A stretch of DNA of 64,000 nucleotides from Polytrichum commune (Eukaryota; Streptophyta; Polytrichopsida; Polytrichales; Polytrichaceae), in assembly GCA_950295325.1 (NCBI GenBank), contig OX485809.1:23436001-23500000 (forward strand), read 5' to 3'. Of this stretch, positions 1 through 12,065 are shown piece after piece. A program made the position numbers and the translations under genes. A model generated the notes under the pieces. The model saw nothing but the letters and a program-made list of their open reading frames with translations, made no database searches and was not told the origin of the DNA. Each line of letters opens with the position of its first letter. Position 1 is the first letter of the stretch.

Positions 1-257
1 TGGTGATTCTACACTGTGGAGGATACATTTTCAAGATTAGTGTGATCTTTTTTCTCTACTTATGAATGAGCTAAGGCATCTATCTGGTGCCTGCACAATT
101 CTGGCCCTCCCCAATCCATTGGGTTTCGTGTTCAATTGATGGATCGAATGAGACAGAATTGTAAGTAGACATTCGACATTTAGTGGAGGTAGGCCTTCAA
201 TCATGTGAACAGCCTATTGGATGGATATGGTCCTTCATATATATTTGATCTCTACAC

Positions 258-879
258 AAACTGGTTATTTTAGTTTCTAAATACCTTGGAGAGATGGAGC
301 TGATTTTGAGAACGACTTACCCAATTGACTGGTAGTCTCAAGTTTTATATCTACTTCGTTAACTAGTTTAGCCAGCATTTGGAATTGATCGATTTAGGCA
401 GGATTTAGACTACTCATCGGAGATGATTCTGACAATAAATAAGGGAAGATATGATGCCTACTGATCACTGTTTGTTTGTGTTGAAATACAGGATCACATT
501 CGACCATCACAGGAGGGAAGCAAGAACAATGTAGTGGGGCAACTCAACCATGGACATGAAGACTCTGTACAGAAACAGGTTATTCTAGTTTGTAAAAACT
601 TTGGAGAGATTGAGCTGATTTTGAGAATGACTTACCCTGTTGATTGGTAGTCTCGAATTTATGTCTTGTTTAACCAGGGTTTAGACTTGATTGATTTAGC
701 CAGGATTTGGACTACTCATTGGAGATGATTCTGCTAGACAGTTAAGAAGGGAAGATTTGATCCCTACTGATCTCTGTTTGTTTGTGTTGAAATACAGGAT
801 CATATTCGATCACTCCACAACGGAAGCAGCAACATTACATTGGAACAACTCAACCATGGATGTGAAAATCGTCTTGCAG
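258..879 (+). repeat. Tandem duplication of an intron-exon unit (2 copies)
   Basis: Units 258-572 and 573-879 are diverged tandem copies, about 80% alike by eye. Each holds an intron-like stretch with the same landmarks, then the acceptor AAATACAG, then an exon starting GATCA. The unit junction falls at the end of the first exon, so the donor of exon one is created at the junction (AAACAG then GT at 579). Both exons stay open in the same frame. This is older than the 600 bp duplication downstream. Confidence 0.75.
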
Positions 880-3800
880 GTGAGGGTTGTCCATGTTTTG
901 AAATGCTTTCTTATCATAATGTGTTTTGTTTAAACATGTGCAAGATTAAAATGTCATGTTTGAAAAACTATACTCAATCACTTAATTCTTCTGGTTAGGG
1001 TTGGTTGTTGAGAACTGGGTGGGAAAGGTGTAAAGGCATACTCAATGCACTCGCAAGGATGGTCATGTTTATTTGTGGTGTTGTTTACTTTACTCTCCAA
1101 TAAAATACAAGGTTTATTGGAGGTGGAGTAGATCATTTGGAACCAATATAATATTGCAAAATTCATGTGGTGGCTAAAATCCAGTAGTGTTGTTAGTACT
1201 CTTAACGTTTACACTGTTGATGTGACTTGTGGGAGATTAATGTTACCTAGTTTGCAGGTTCAACTTTTAGTATCCACTAAACTCCTGTGTATATGAGTGA
1301 ACTCTTTAAAGGGTCATACGTGATAATGGGGTATTTCCTAGAGGGCCATGAAGAAATGCGCATCTTCATGGGATAATCCACATATTTTGTGGATGTTCTT
1401 AGAATTTTCCTAAGTTTTTTTGATAATTTAATAATTTGTACTTAGAAACTTTTAAATGAGACCCTATATTTATTGCACCACATTTTCTAGGGGAATGCCT
1501 GTTAACCTCCCCCCCCCCCCCCCCGCCCTTGGATATACATGATACATGACGATTTGTATGAACTCCTAAACAAGCATCAATATAATTTCTGTTTGGTCCA
1601 GGATATTGGGTCTATACTTAGCACGAACTAATCAAAAAGATGAAAGTAAAAGTAAAGTCAGATGTGATAAGGGTGATAGACTAGATATACATGGTGTGTG
1701 TTTAAGTCTAGGTGATTTATAGGAGATCAAATCTTCCTGTAATACAAGTTACATACATTTTTGCTTCAATTTGAATGATGCATATGATAATTGAACTAAT
1801 TTTAGATAAGGTCAAATTTGACATTCAAGCTAAAACATTAATAAGTAATCTTTAATCCCGTGGCATATGACACCTAGAGGCCCAAAATGGGCCTTTCGGA
1901 CCTTTAAGGGTTAATGTTGCTCATGCTTAGCTTGGATGTGTGCTTGACAGGAGAATGCAGCATGACAAAGCAAACTGAAGAACATGTAAGCAACATGACA
2001 AAGCATATTGAAGAACATGTAAGCAACACTGACCACCAAGTTAGCAATCACATTTATTTTGCTGTAGGTGGTGAGGCAACGGGTGTTGCCATGGGGTTGT
2101 TGATGGTGGGACTGGAAGTGCAAGGACAGGCGAGATGAACTGCTTTGGCTTTGTCACAGAAACTAAAACCCTCTGTGAAACCAAACCCCTTGATCCACTC
2201 ATAGTCCATATCAACCTGCATTCACAAAGTATTTCTAATGAATTGACCATTTACGTGCTGGATATTGGATGTAGGGAGGCTCGCCAAAGTTTGATGTTGA
2301 TGTTGGGTTACCCGCCCAACCTCATGAAGAATCTGTGCTGAAGAAAAAGCTTCCACTACCACCTTCATTGGAGAAGGATCCACAGAGTTCTTGTTCTCAA
2401 ACCCAAGAAGAGCCAAATGAAGGTACTGTGTAATTATATGTACCAACTTTAGAGAGACAACACACTAGTTCTACTGATGTGATGACGTTTACTAAAGGGT
2501 TAATCTACTGGAATATCGCTCATGCTTAGCTTGGATGTGTGCTTGAACAGGAGAATGCAGCATGACAAAGCAAACTGAAGAACATGTAAGCAACATGACA
2601 AAGCATATTGAAGAACATGTAAGCAACACTGACCACCAAGTTAGCAATCACATTTATTTTGCTGTAGGTGGTGAGGCAACGGGTGTTGCCATGGGGTTGT
2701 TGATGGTGGGACTGGAAGTGCAAAGACAGGCGAGATGAACTGCTTTGGCTTTGTCACAGAAACTAAAACCCTCTGTGAAACCAAACCCCTTGATCCACTC
2801 ATAGTCCATATCAACCTGCATTCACCAAGTATTTCTAATGAATTGACCATTTACGTGCTGGATATTGGATGTAGGGAGGCTCGCCAAAGTTTGATGTTGA
2901 TGTTGGGTTACTCGTCCAACCTCATGAAGAACCTGTGCTGAAGAAAAAGCTTCCACTACCACCTTCATTGGAGAAGGATCCACAGAGTTCTTGTTCTCAA
3001 ACCCAAGAAGATCCAAATGAAGGTACTGTGTAATTATATGTACCAACTTTAGAGAGACAACACACTAGTTCTACTGATGTGATGACGTTTACTAAAGCCT
3101 TCAAAAAGAAGATTCAACAAATTAGGCGTTTGAGAATAACTGGCCATTTGAGAAATATAATTATCCTTGGAGGAGCAAAGTCTTAAAAATCTATGATATC
3201 GACTAATTACTCCTACATACTTCGTTGTATCTTATATAGCAGTTGTGATTGATATAGCAGTTGTGATTGATATAGTAGTTGTGGTTTGAGGCATTGGAAA
3301 TGTTAATGTTGGCGTATGCAGGAACATAGTGTTATTAAAGATATAAAGCAGCAGTACTTTATTAGATTGAGAGATGTTAAGCACTAAGAAATTGCAAGAG
3401 ACTCCATTATAAGTGACAAAAGTTTAGGATAAATCACTCCTGCCAAAGAACTTGTTGATGGACATAATATTTCAGTAGATTGACAGGTCATACTAAATGT
3501 AATATACTTTGTCAAACTTGGAGAAATGGGTAAAAGTTGGATACATAATAACCGTTTGTGTTAGTTTCTACTTGGTTGGTGTTGTCTCAGGAATTGATGC
3601 CAGAGGCCAAAAGACTGAACAAAACCAGGTGAACAATCTACTCAATGCTATGTATTTTAAGATCACTTTTCTTGATACCAGGCTAACTTTTCTTGTTGAT
3701 CACTTTTCTTGCTTAAGATGCTTGTTATACCTTGAATTAAGTAACTGACATCCTACTTTGGTCTTGGTTTAAGAAATTGTACTCAATCTCAAAACTGCTA

Positions 3801-4533
3801 GACACAGTGGTTTGTTAAAATTCTCCCAACTCATGCTTGTATTCTGGTAGCCAAAATTGCATCCTTTAAGTTTTTGCTGCACAAATTGCTCATGCCTTGC
3901 AGGAGAATAAGATGGAGATCCGACGTGATGGGTACAAGAAGTATTTGGAAATTTCCGACAAATTTCTAAAATCTGAATGTACGTGCCAGTGGACATGATG
4001 TGGTCAATATGGGGGACACAATTTGGTATTAGCTTAAAGTTGCCAGGACTCCTCACATATTTCTTTGTGACTTGAGAGGGTAATTCATTTTCTCTGTTTC
4101 TCTTGGTATCTGACCTCTTTTATCAACGCATGGGTTGATTGGTGATTCTCTCAGGCTCTGAAGTCGATGTCCTCAATTATCTGGTGCAAACTGACTCTAC
4201 TCGCACAGCTTTACTGAGTGTGCCTCCACAGACCCAGTGTGCCCTATATGAGGAAATTTCGGATGCAATAAATGATGTTATTTGCTCGGAATGTACGTAT
4301 GTCAGACAATGTCCTGAGTTTTGATTGCCCATGTACTTGTAAATGAGGACGCAGACCTTATTTCACTTTCTGCTAGAAATTGTAAATTTGTGTTTTCATT
4401 TGTAATAGGGAGCTACTAATTAGTTCCATGTCCATGGGCGACTCTGTCAGGTATACCAAAAGGAATATTGGATAAATACTGGGCAGAAACTGAGCCCATA
4501 CTCAAGCAATGCAGGGCCAATTGGCATGAGTGA
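492..4533 (+). CDS. Unrecognised multi-exon gene, 5' end outside window
   Basis: I do not recognise this protein. I infer exons at 492-578, 798-879, 1951-1985 (or to 2018), 2275-2422, 2551-2585 (or 2618), 2875-3022, 3591-3628, 3903-3978, 4155-4292 and 4451-4533. All join with GT..AG signals and matching phases, which is hard to get by chance. The 2275 and 2875 exons are near-identical and encode a Lys/Pro/Ser-rich stretch (contains KKKLPLPPSLEKD). The 3903-4533 exons encode a charged C-terminal segment with YKKYLEISDKFL and ILDKYWAETEPILKQC, ending at TGA 4531-4533. No signal peptide or membrane segment is visible. No start codon is seen, so the gene begins upstream of the window. The last exon also has a second open frame, and a good acceptor lies at 5737, so the 3' end is uncertain. 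Exon structure is inferred. Confidence 0.55.
1919..3097 (+). repeat. 600 bp tandem duplication carrying two exons
   Basis: Copy one is 1919-2497 and copy two 2518-3097, offset 600 bp and about 98% identical, with a few substitutions and a one-base insertion near 2546. Each copy contains the same two inferred exons (35 nt or 68 nt, then 148 nt). The pair starts and ends in phase 1, so duplication adds 61 or 72 codons without shifting frame. Inside each copy is a further 33 bp direct repeat, two units long, with the core CATGACAAAGCA (about 1964-2029 and 2564-2629), which gives two alternative GTAAG donors. Confidence 0.85.
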
Positions 4534-4866
4534 ATTAGCTCGTGATCAGTCAACGAGCTCGCTATCCAGGTAAGGGACCTGACTGTTGTTCCAGTGCTCA
4601 TTCACTCAGGTTTACTTGACACTGCATCAGTGAAGTCCTGATCAGAAGCATCTTGCTTCCAAGTGTGAAGCAGGTCAATTAAATACTCAATCGAGAGAGA
4701 CCTTTAAGGTACACATGCCTTATTCAAATACTAGTCTTAAATGGTTTACATATTCAAGTCTGAAATGTGCATATCCAAGAATTTCAACTATTAAAGAATT
4801 TCTATGAGTAACACTCAAACCCTTAATGGTCCAAGGTGCTCAATGTACGAAGTATATACACAATTT

Positions 4867-5538
4867 CTACAAGCCCTTACCAAGTTCTAAATTCATTGTT
4901 TTTAATATTGTGTGAAAGAGAAAATTTAAGAAAAAAAACTGATATGTGACATTGATGATCAAAATATTTAATACGTATTTGTATTCAAGGTCACCCAGAT
5001 CATTTAGGTAGGCAGCCGATTTAGAAACTGCACTTAATAAAATTTCTTTTAAGCTAGGGTCACTTCTGACACAACCAGCTAAAAATGGACCATTTTGCCC
5101 AAACACATGTTTTTTTTGGAGCCTCTCAGACACTTTCGGGTTAATGAATTCAAAAGATTCTCCTCTTGGCTCCAAAATCCAGCTCAACTCCTATGTTCCT
5201 CATCTGAATTTGCTACTGTGTTCACGTAAATTTTTTGTTTGTTTTAGGATCCCTATACATGCCATAAGCCAAGATCTTTAAATAATTATATTATAAACTC
5301 ATCTAATTTAAAAATAGTGGTGCTTTTAAAAGAGCTTACAGACGTTGTCAACCTCTTCCACATCACCCACAAATAAAACTGAAGCCAAACAACGGTGCAA
5401 TGCCTTAGAAGTATGAGGTAAAATGCGCTCACATAAAACAAATATGTTACAAGACAGTCCGGTACACCTTCTATCGTTTTTAGTGTCACTCATTATCTGG
5501 AAGTATGCAATGCTATGAAATCTTGCTATAGGTTTCAT
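4867..5538 (-). pseudogene. Unassigned coding-like fragments, minus strand
   Basis: Two minus-strand open stretches have protein-like composition. One is 5326-5538, ending in a donor-like GTAAGC after VGDVEEVDN. The other is about 4978-5187, with FINPKVSERLQKKHVFG and LAGCVRSDPSLKEILL, followed by AT-rich sequence. I could not join them in phase with good splice sites, and I do not recognise the protein. They lie opposite a possible 1.2 kb intron of the upstream + strand gene. They may be a captured or decayed gene fragment, or chance open frames. Confidence 0.25.
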
Positions 5539-5736
5539 TTTTTGACCACGAAGGTCGAATAGGTTGTTTGGACATTATAGAACATACACTGCTTAATTAC
5601 TATTAAATATCTACATTGTAAGTAAATAGCTATAGCACAATGGTACTCCAAATAGCAAGCGACACTAAATATGATAAATGGTGTTTATTGCTATTTCTGA
5701 TTTTTTTTCTTTTCCTTCAATTGATTCTGGTTACAG

Positions 5737-5829
5737 GAACGAAAGAAGCAGCCAAAGCTCAATTCCTACGCCGACAGCAAATGGAGTGGATTATACCACA
5801 TGCGTCGTGCGCTAGCATATGATTGCTGA
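5737..5829 (+). CDS. Candidate terminal exon after strong acceptor
   Basis: A long pyrimidine tract (5697-5720) and TTACAG precede 5737. Two frames are open. Phase 0 runs to TGA 5827-5829 and contains LNSYADSKWSGLY. The frame that continues the alternative frame of exon 4451-4569 (donor GTAAGG at 4570) runs to TAG 5813-5815 and is Ser/Thr/Pro-rich. It could be the last coding exon, a 3' UTR exon of the gene upstream, or a remnant. Coding status is not decided by the sequence. Confidence 0.35.
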   Translation, partial: ERKKQPKLNSYADSKWSGLYHMRRALAYDC

Positions 5830-8100
5830 GAGAGAAATCAGAGCACTTTCACTTCTTCAACTTGTTAAGACTGCCCTCCTAAGTAATATACACTTCGTAT
5901 ATGCCATTCTTCATTTTGGGGGAGATCAATGTATTGAATACCAAGAATTTACTGCTGATGTTTTTGTATACCGCATTTTGATAATGTGGTGCAACACGGT
6001 ACAGCATGTGGGAAACTTGTCACATTTCCTGAATCAGGGTTGATGACTTCCAATAGGGGGTCCTAATGATAGATGGGCTTTGAAAGATTCGGGCACTAGA
6101 AGTGGAGGAGAAAACAATCTCCTCTCTGGAAGAAGATTTCTCGGTTTTGCACTTGAGGCATGCGGCTGTGGAATATTTTAATTTTGTAAGTTTGGTCTTT
6201 GCTAAAAACAATTTGGCATAGGAGAAGGGTACTATTGTTTTACAATTTTGTGAGAATGCTTGAAATAGGAGTCCAACGATCCTTGGTGTTGCCTACCCAA
6301 GTTAGCAACTGTCATCTTATCTAAATTCCCTACTAACTTTTGAAAACTAATAATTTCATCAACACCAAAATATAAAGAGTTCTCTAATAAGAAACTAGAC
6401 AACAATGATGCATGATGTTTAGCATGAAGATATTAGTGATAGTATATCACCCTTGTACAAGGCAACATACCAGGCAGGAGGTTACCCTAGCCCTAACCCT
6501 AACAATGTCCATTCTACACTAGTAACCCTAATTATCACTAAGTTCCCAATGGTAAGTGAAGTTCCCAAGTAGTTCCCAAGTGAAAATGGATGTATTTTAG
6601 ATGTACATAACATAGATGAAAGGACTTTTAGCATTAACTACTCCTTTAATATGACAAATTGGAGATTCTAAATATCGCATTATTGAATGTCGTAGTTGTA
6701 TAAAAAGAGGGAGTTTTGAACTAAAAAGTTTGGTCGTGCAAAAATGTGTTGTAATATCGAGGGTGTCGTATTAATGAGGTTAGACTGTAGTGCTAATGAA
6801 TCAAGTCTGCGTACGGAAACCAACATCAAGATAGAGAAATAGGGGAACAACTACTGAAGGATCAAAGGGGGCTAGTGACCTTAATTCCAGTAAATGTGAG
6901 GTTGTGTTGCTTTCTTTCTCCCAATATATAAGACAACATTTCCAATATTTTATTTTTAGGGCACGTACTTTTGATCCCAAAAGAGAACTCGTTTTCACAC
7001 ACCTTGGATAATTTGAGGAGAACAATCCTTTTAGTCATAGTTGTCAATCCATTGGAAAACAACATCAAGGGATTGTCATAACATTGCTCAGCTCCACCTC
7101 CCACTTCCCTAGGCAAGAGAATCAATGTGGCCAAGAGTTAGGAATAAACATGTGATTCTCAAAAAACGATGGTCTAAGTTTTAGTCCCATGGCAAGGTCC
7201 CGATGGAACATGGTAACTCTTTTATTTAGAAAGGATGAGGGAGCATGGCGCTTAAAAATATTATGGTAATGATGTGGCACCTCTTATGGGAAGTAGAAGT
7301 GATATGAATAGGTACCATGAACAAAGTAGAACTTGTTTTATTAGGGTTGTTGAGCACATTGTGTAAATTTTAAAAGACCAGCAAGCATTACAAGCACTTT
7401 AGAGTTATCTAAAACCATGGATTTAGTCCCAAACTTGAGTTTTATGAGAATCAATATATAGTCGATCGTGTTTTCTTAATGCTGAAATTACCATACATAA
7501 CGAGTGGTGTTGGGTTATTAAAATTACCAACTTTCTAGCTTGTCCTACTAGGATGGGTGGGCCAAGTCAGCCTTGCATAGGTTGATATGGGATCTAGAAT
7601 AACAGGATCCATTGCATACCCTATTGTAGATCCTAATATTCTCAAAAAATTTGAGGTGGAAAAAGGAGGTCCTAAACTTTCACCCATACAATGAACTTTT
7701 AATAGGAAGTTTTCCCAAAGAAGGATCAAACCCACGGTTTTGTATCTCTTTAAGGGACATTACGGATAACTGTAATTGCACCACAACCTGCTGAGTATAT
7801 TTGCAATGATAACTCCTTGCAAAAGCTAGAACTTGTAACTTTTCCTCAACTATATTAAAAAGTAATTAATTGATAGACACATATACCCTCATCCAGACAT
7901 TCAACTACAACAACAGGGACATCAAACCTCCCCCTACGAGCTTTTAGGGGGAGGCATATACAACCTGGAACAACCCCTCATAATGTATTTTGAGATCTTT
8001 TGAACTTGTTTGAAAATTGTTATCCGCCCCGCCCGACTTTGAAAAAAATATTACCCTTGCTTCTTGAAGGCCATTATCCCACAAATCCCATTATTGAGTG
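5830..8100. other. Gene-free stretch
   Basis: I see no supported exon, RNA gene or intact transposon here. A short plant telomere-like run (CCCTAACCCTAAC) lies near 6490. The motif CACTAAATATGATA near 5666 recurs in diverged form near 45796, 59100 and 59440, and suggests scraps of an old dispersed repeat. Confidence 0.5.
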
Positions 8101-8353
8101 CACTATATTCGTTAATTTGAGACTTTTTCGGCATTTTGAGACAATTACAAATATAAGAACATGGATAAAAACACACAGATATTGGAGAATGTTGTAAGGT
8201 GCAAATACTTTGAAGCGGGTGTTCATATCAAGAACCCAATTAAGAACTCATATCAAGATGGTTTAGGTAGGACGACCCAAACATTAGACCATGTTGTTGT
8301 GGTCCATATATTAATTTGAGACAAGAGAAAGTCTCAAATTAACGAATATAGTA
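8101..8353. repeat. Perfect 23 bp inverted repeat plus short hairpin
   Basis: ACTATATTCGTTAATTTGAG at 8101 onward is the exact reverse complement of sequence ending near 8352; the match is about 23 bp. A second hairpin at 8312-8343 pairs TTAATTTGAGAC with GTCTCAAATTAA around an 8-base loop and shares the same core. The arrangement could be leftover transposon ends. Confidence 0.7.
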
Positions 8354-8356
8354 AAT

Positions 8357-9885
8357 AAGCAATTGATTGGGATTTCATTATGAAAGTGAAACCGTCAATA
8401 AATCATGTAATTAACTTGGAAGTCAAAAACTTCACAAAATCCTCATTGAGTTTATAATTTTTGTGACTTACCATTTGAAAGTGTCTTTGACATTTTAAAC
8501 TGAAACTTAGATTAGTGTGCTGATTTAGTATGTATATTTTATAATTGTTTAGGTAATGCATTCTACATTCACAAGTATACATGCGCATTCAAACTAATTC
8601 AGTGTGATAAATGTTATCAAGCCTAATTAATGGTAATTGAGTGCAAGGCCTAAGTTTTTACATGTATTCATACACATTTGAGCTAAATAAGCCTGATTAA
8701 GTGGAAGTAAGCATATTAAACCTAATTAAGCATAATGAAGCCTAAAGAAGTGTAATTAAGCACATTGATTATCATTTCTGAGTTTGTAACATAATTAATT
8801 CAAGAATTTTTTTAAATTTAATTAAGATTAAATACATTTAATCACACTTAATTAGTTTGTATGTGTATATTGAATACTTGTGAAAGTAATTGACATTACC
8901 TAAACTCTCGGGGGGTGCACTGTACTAAACATGTACGAGTATACGTGAGTGCACAGGAGGGGTGTTGATTTGGACCTTGCCGTATTACGTATACATATGG
9001 TATACATGTTATAATTTATAGTTACGTACATATATGGAAGGCCTTTAAAAAGTATACAATAATTGTACTTGTATGGTATTGTTACTATACTACATATCAT
9101 AAGTTTTCATATTGGATGAAATTAGGATTAACTAGGATTAACGATTTTCGGTTAGCAACCTTATAGGGAAGTATGAACCATGTACAAGGTGTCAAGGTAA
9201 TATCGGGGAAAGAGGCAGTATTAGGGTTTTGAAATGATTCGTTCAGCTCAAAGTAACAAGGAGATTGGTTTATGTTGGTATCAAAAAGGGGCGAACAACA
9301 AGTGGACATATGATCTTACTGATCATTTGATGATAGACTTAGAGACAATAATTGCATTGGCTACAATGAGATATATTGGTGAATCAAATGTTTATGAGTT
9401 ACATCCGGGAGATGAAAAAGTTTTCAACGACTTTGCTGATGAAAGCTAGGATATTTTGTTATACATATTATAGGGGTTGATTATTGTTCAAAAGTATATT
9501 TGTATACTTATGTTAATGACTATATATGAATGGATGTTTTTTTGTGTATACATATTGTCACTTGTATATTTATTGTTGCAATTGTATGTGTATTACTTCA
9601 TTTCACAAAAAATAACTTGTATATAGGGGGTTTTTAGAGTATGTAGTGAACGCACGTGATGCTAGGTTTTAATGAAAGGTGCAACCCCTGAGCCTAAACT
9701 ATACTAAAACACACTAATTTCAGTTTCATTTCAGAATGACCCCTTCAATTGGTAAGTCACAAAAATTATAACCTTGAAGCTAATGAAGATTTTGTAATGT
9801 TTTTGCCTTACAAAATAATTACATACTTTATTGATGGTTTTATTTTCAAAATGAATTCCTATTCAATTGTTTGCTGACGAACTGG
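8357..9885. mobile_element. Inverted-repeat element of about 1.5 kb
   Basis: Sequence at 8357-8545 reappears inverted at about 9694-9885, roughly 75% identical by eye with small gaps. A shared landmark is TTATAATTTTTGTGACTTAC at 8450-8469, inverted near 9753-9772. Such long terminal inverted repeats fit a Mutator-like or foldback-type DNA transposon. The interior has many short AATTAAG motifs (8610-8850) and one 71-codon ORF (9234-9449, + strand) that I do not recognise. No transposase is visible, so it is non-autonomous or decayed. No target duplication was found. Confidence 0.5.
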
Positions 9886-10079
9886 AAATGCACACATATA
9901 TTGAATTTTGGACCTTAAAGATGAAGTGCACTCAATATGAGATTTGTGGACAAACAACCTTTAAGAATGCAAGGGCAACGTTATTAAAGCCCCCGTAAGA
10001 ACATATAAGAGCTTCCTGAAATGTTGCCAATCCAATGGGTCCTTTCAATTAGATTATAGCTCTTCTGCTAGTATGTCCT

Positions 10080-11170
10080 AATGTTAGGCCACATCAGTCT
10101 CCAAATAAGTGGAGGTTGTGTTGACCCAATTATCTTGTGGAATGCAACTTGCAATGAGGAACTTTTGAATCTAGACCACCCAAGCTAAAATTGTCAATTT
10201 AAAGCGCTCTTTGAACTTTTCAAGTTACATTGAGGCGTCAACAAATTTATTCTTTTCAACTTCTTGTATAATTTCCAAGAAATGAAGCTTTGATCCTTGG
10301 GAAATCTGGCCATCCTCAATCAATTCCGTGAAAGTCTTGAGCTTCTTATAATTTTGTCTAACATTGCAAACTAATTATGGTCATCGATTGGTTTATCTTT
10401 ACAATTTTCCGCGTGAGCAATCTGTCTACAATTTCTTCAATCGTCTTAGTTAATGTGAAGGTAGAAATGGCGCCTGGAGAAGCCTCATCACTAGGAGCAT
10501 AGATATCCATTTATGTTGCCAAGGTTTCCCACACCACGTATGGAAACAATACTTTAAACTCAAAGAGCCCTAGGACTTAATTCAAAAGCTTTGACAAGTC
10601 TTAATATATTCAAGGTAAAAAATAGAAGAACTCAAAAGGAAGCACTTGAATCTCCTAAAAAAAATCTTGACAAATATTTGTATAGGAAACATAAATCTAT
10701 TGATGTCCTATTGGTCCAATCACCAAATATTTGTAGCAAAATTTCCACCAAACATGCCTTAAGCGCTCCTCTCACCTCTCTTGAAACAAAATAAAATTAC
10801 AACTTTGCTCCTCATACTTTAGAAAGCAACCAACTTATTCCCTTCCTTCATAAAATAACTCTAATTGTCTCCCCAACTTGAAACACAATCGTTATGCAAT
10901 AGGAAAGTAAGAACATCCAAAACACCAAGGTACAAGATCTTGGAGCTCTAATACCAAAATGCAACATCTCTCAAAAAAAGAAAGGAAAAAAAAAGAGTCA
11001 TTATCCACCCATCCTTGAGCCTTATAAGCTTGTAGTTCCTAAGAGTTGAAGCTCCCTTCAACTAGTCCTCAAGCATATAGTTAACTGGCTCTCCCTCCAT
11101 TGCCTTTGGGATAAGTTAATTGCTCTAAAACAAATGGTCGTTACTTACGAGGTGAGAACATCATGTAACA
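10080..11170 (-). mobile_element. LTR retrotransposon remnant (LTR, primer site, leader)
   Basis: On the minus strand, TGGTATTAGAGC (10945-10956) resembles the usual plant primer-binding site for initiator-Met tRNA (TGGTATCAGAGC). Three bases upstream of it is a candidate LTR, 10960-11170 (about 211 bp), beginning TGTTACATGATG and ending TGTTGCA. Sequence below 10945 would be the gag leader, but it has no long open frame. The second LTR was not found, so this is a decayed or truncated element. Confidence 0.4.
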
Positions 11171-11756
11171 CCATAGTCTTCACTACTGGGTAACTTCCCT
11201 TTACCATTCAAAACTATTAGATCTCCCAGGGTGGAGTCCTCTAATCTTATGGATAGTAGAATCTAGTTGGAATTAGAGATAGCAAATGTAACGATAAATA
11301 GGTACACGTTATAGAGATAAAAAATAGCAGTATTATGAGATCTCGCGGGGGTTTCAACTGTAGAACAGTGGCTGGCTGTAGAACAACTAGCTTGCATTCT
11401 GTTCACTCTTGAAGATCTACAACTAACATTTTGCTGGAAGTCCGAAACTTCTCCTATTTTTGTGTACACTCTGTAGATGGTGTACTCGGTTCATGTCCTC
11501 AGAGTTCGCATGTTCCTCCATGGAACCTCATTACTCTCGAGCCTTGCCAATCCACCAATGCATTGTGTGATCGTGACGATGAGAACGAACAAGCAGGGGT
11601 AATGGCGATGAGTTAGCATCTGATTTGAAAGAGGTGATCATTTTGCGGTTAAAACAACTCCAGGAAAAAAGGAGAATGCCAAGTTTTGAAAATTGAACTG
11701 TTTGAAAACATTTTACATTGCAACTGCTAACACTGATCTTGATTTTTGGGGTGTGA

Positions 11757-12065
11757 GTGTGGAGAAGGGTTCCGATTTTGGTTGAGGGGCAGTATTACAA
11801 GCAGTCCGGTCAGGATAAGTTGAATCATAACCTCTGCAGAGATAAAGGCTGTGCCTTCATATACTCACATCTTGTTATAGTGACCAAGTTCCCAATGGTT
11901 CAAGCAGCCCACACACAGAAAAGGCGGGATACTATCTACACCTTGCCTAGCAGTACAGCAGAGAAGATATGTTCCATTCTTGTAAAACATGACGCCCATG
12001 ACAAAGAAGAACATGGGACAGATGCGGAAGGAGAATCAGATGATAGATTTGAAGAGGAGGAGTGA
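11757..12065 (+). CDS. Hypothetical ORF with acidic C-terminus
   Basis: This 102-codon frame ends in an acidic tail (DRFEEEE) and is otherwise unremarkable. A plausible splice acceptor (CTCTGCAG) lies at about 11832-11839, so the coding part may begin there instead of at the ATG. An upstream open segment (11431-11616) could be a preceding exon, but no convincing donor joins them. I do not recognise the product. It could be a fragment. Confidence 0.25.
   Translation: MWRRVPILVEGQYYKQSGQDKLNHNLCRDKGCAFIYSHLVIVTKFPMVQAAHTQKRRDTIYTLPSSTAEKICSILVKHDAHDKEEHGTDAEGESDDRFEEEE

Noticed and set aside
1511..1524. Poly-C run, with others near 18610, 45308 (poly-G) and 58830
   Set aside because: Homopolymers with no associated feature; lengths are unreliable in sequencing.
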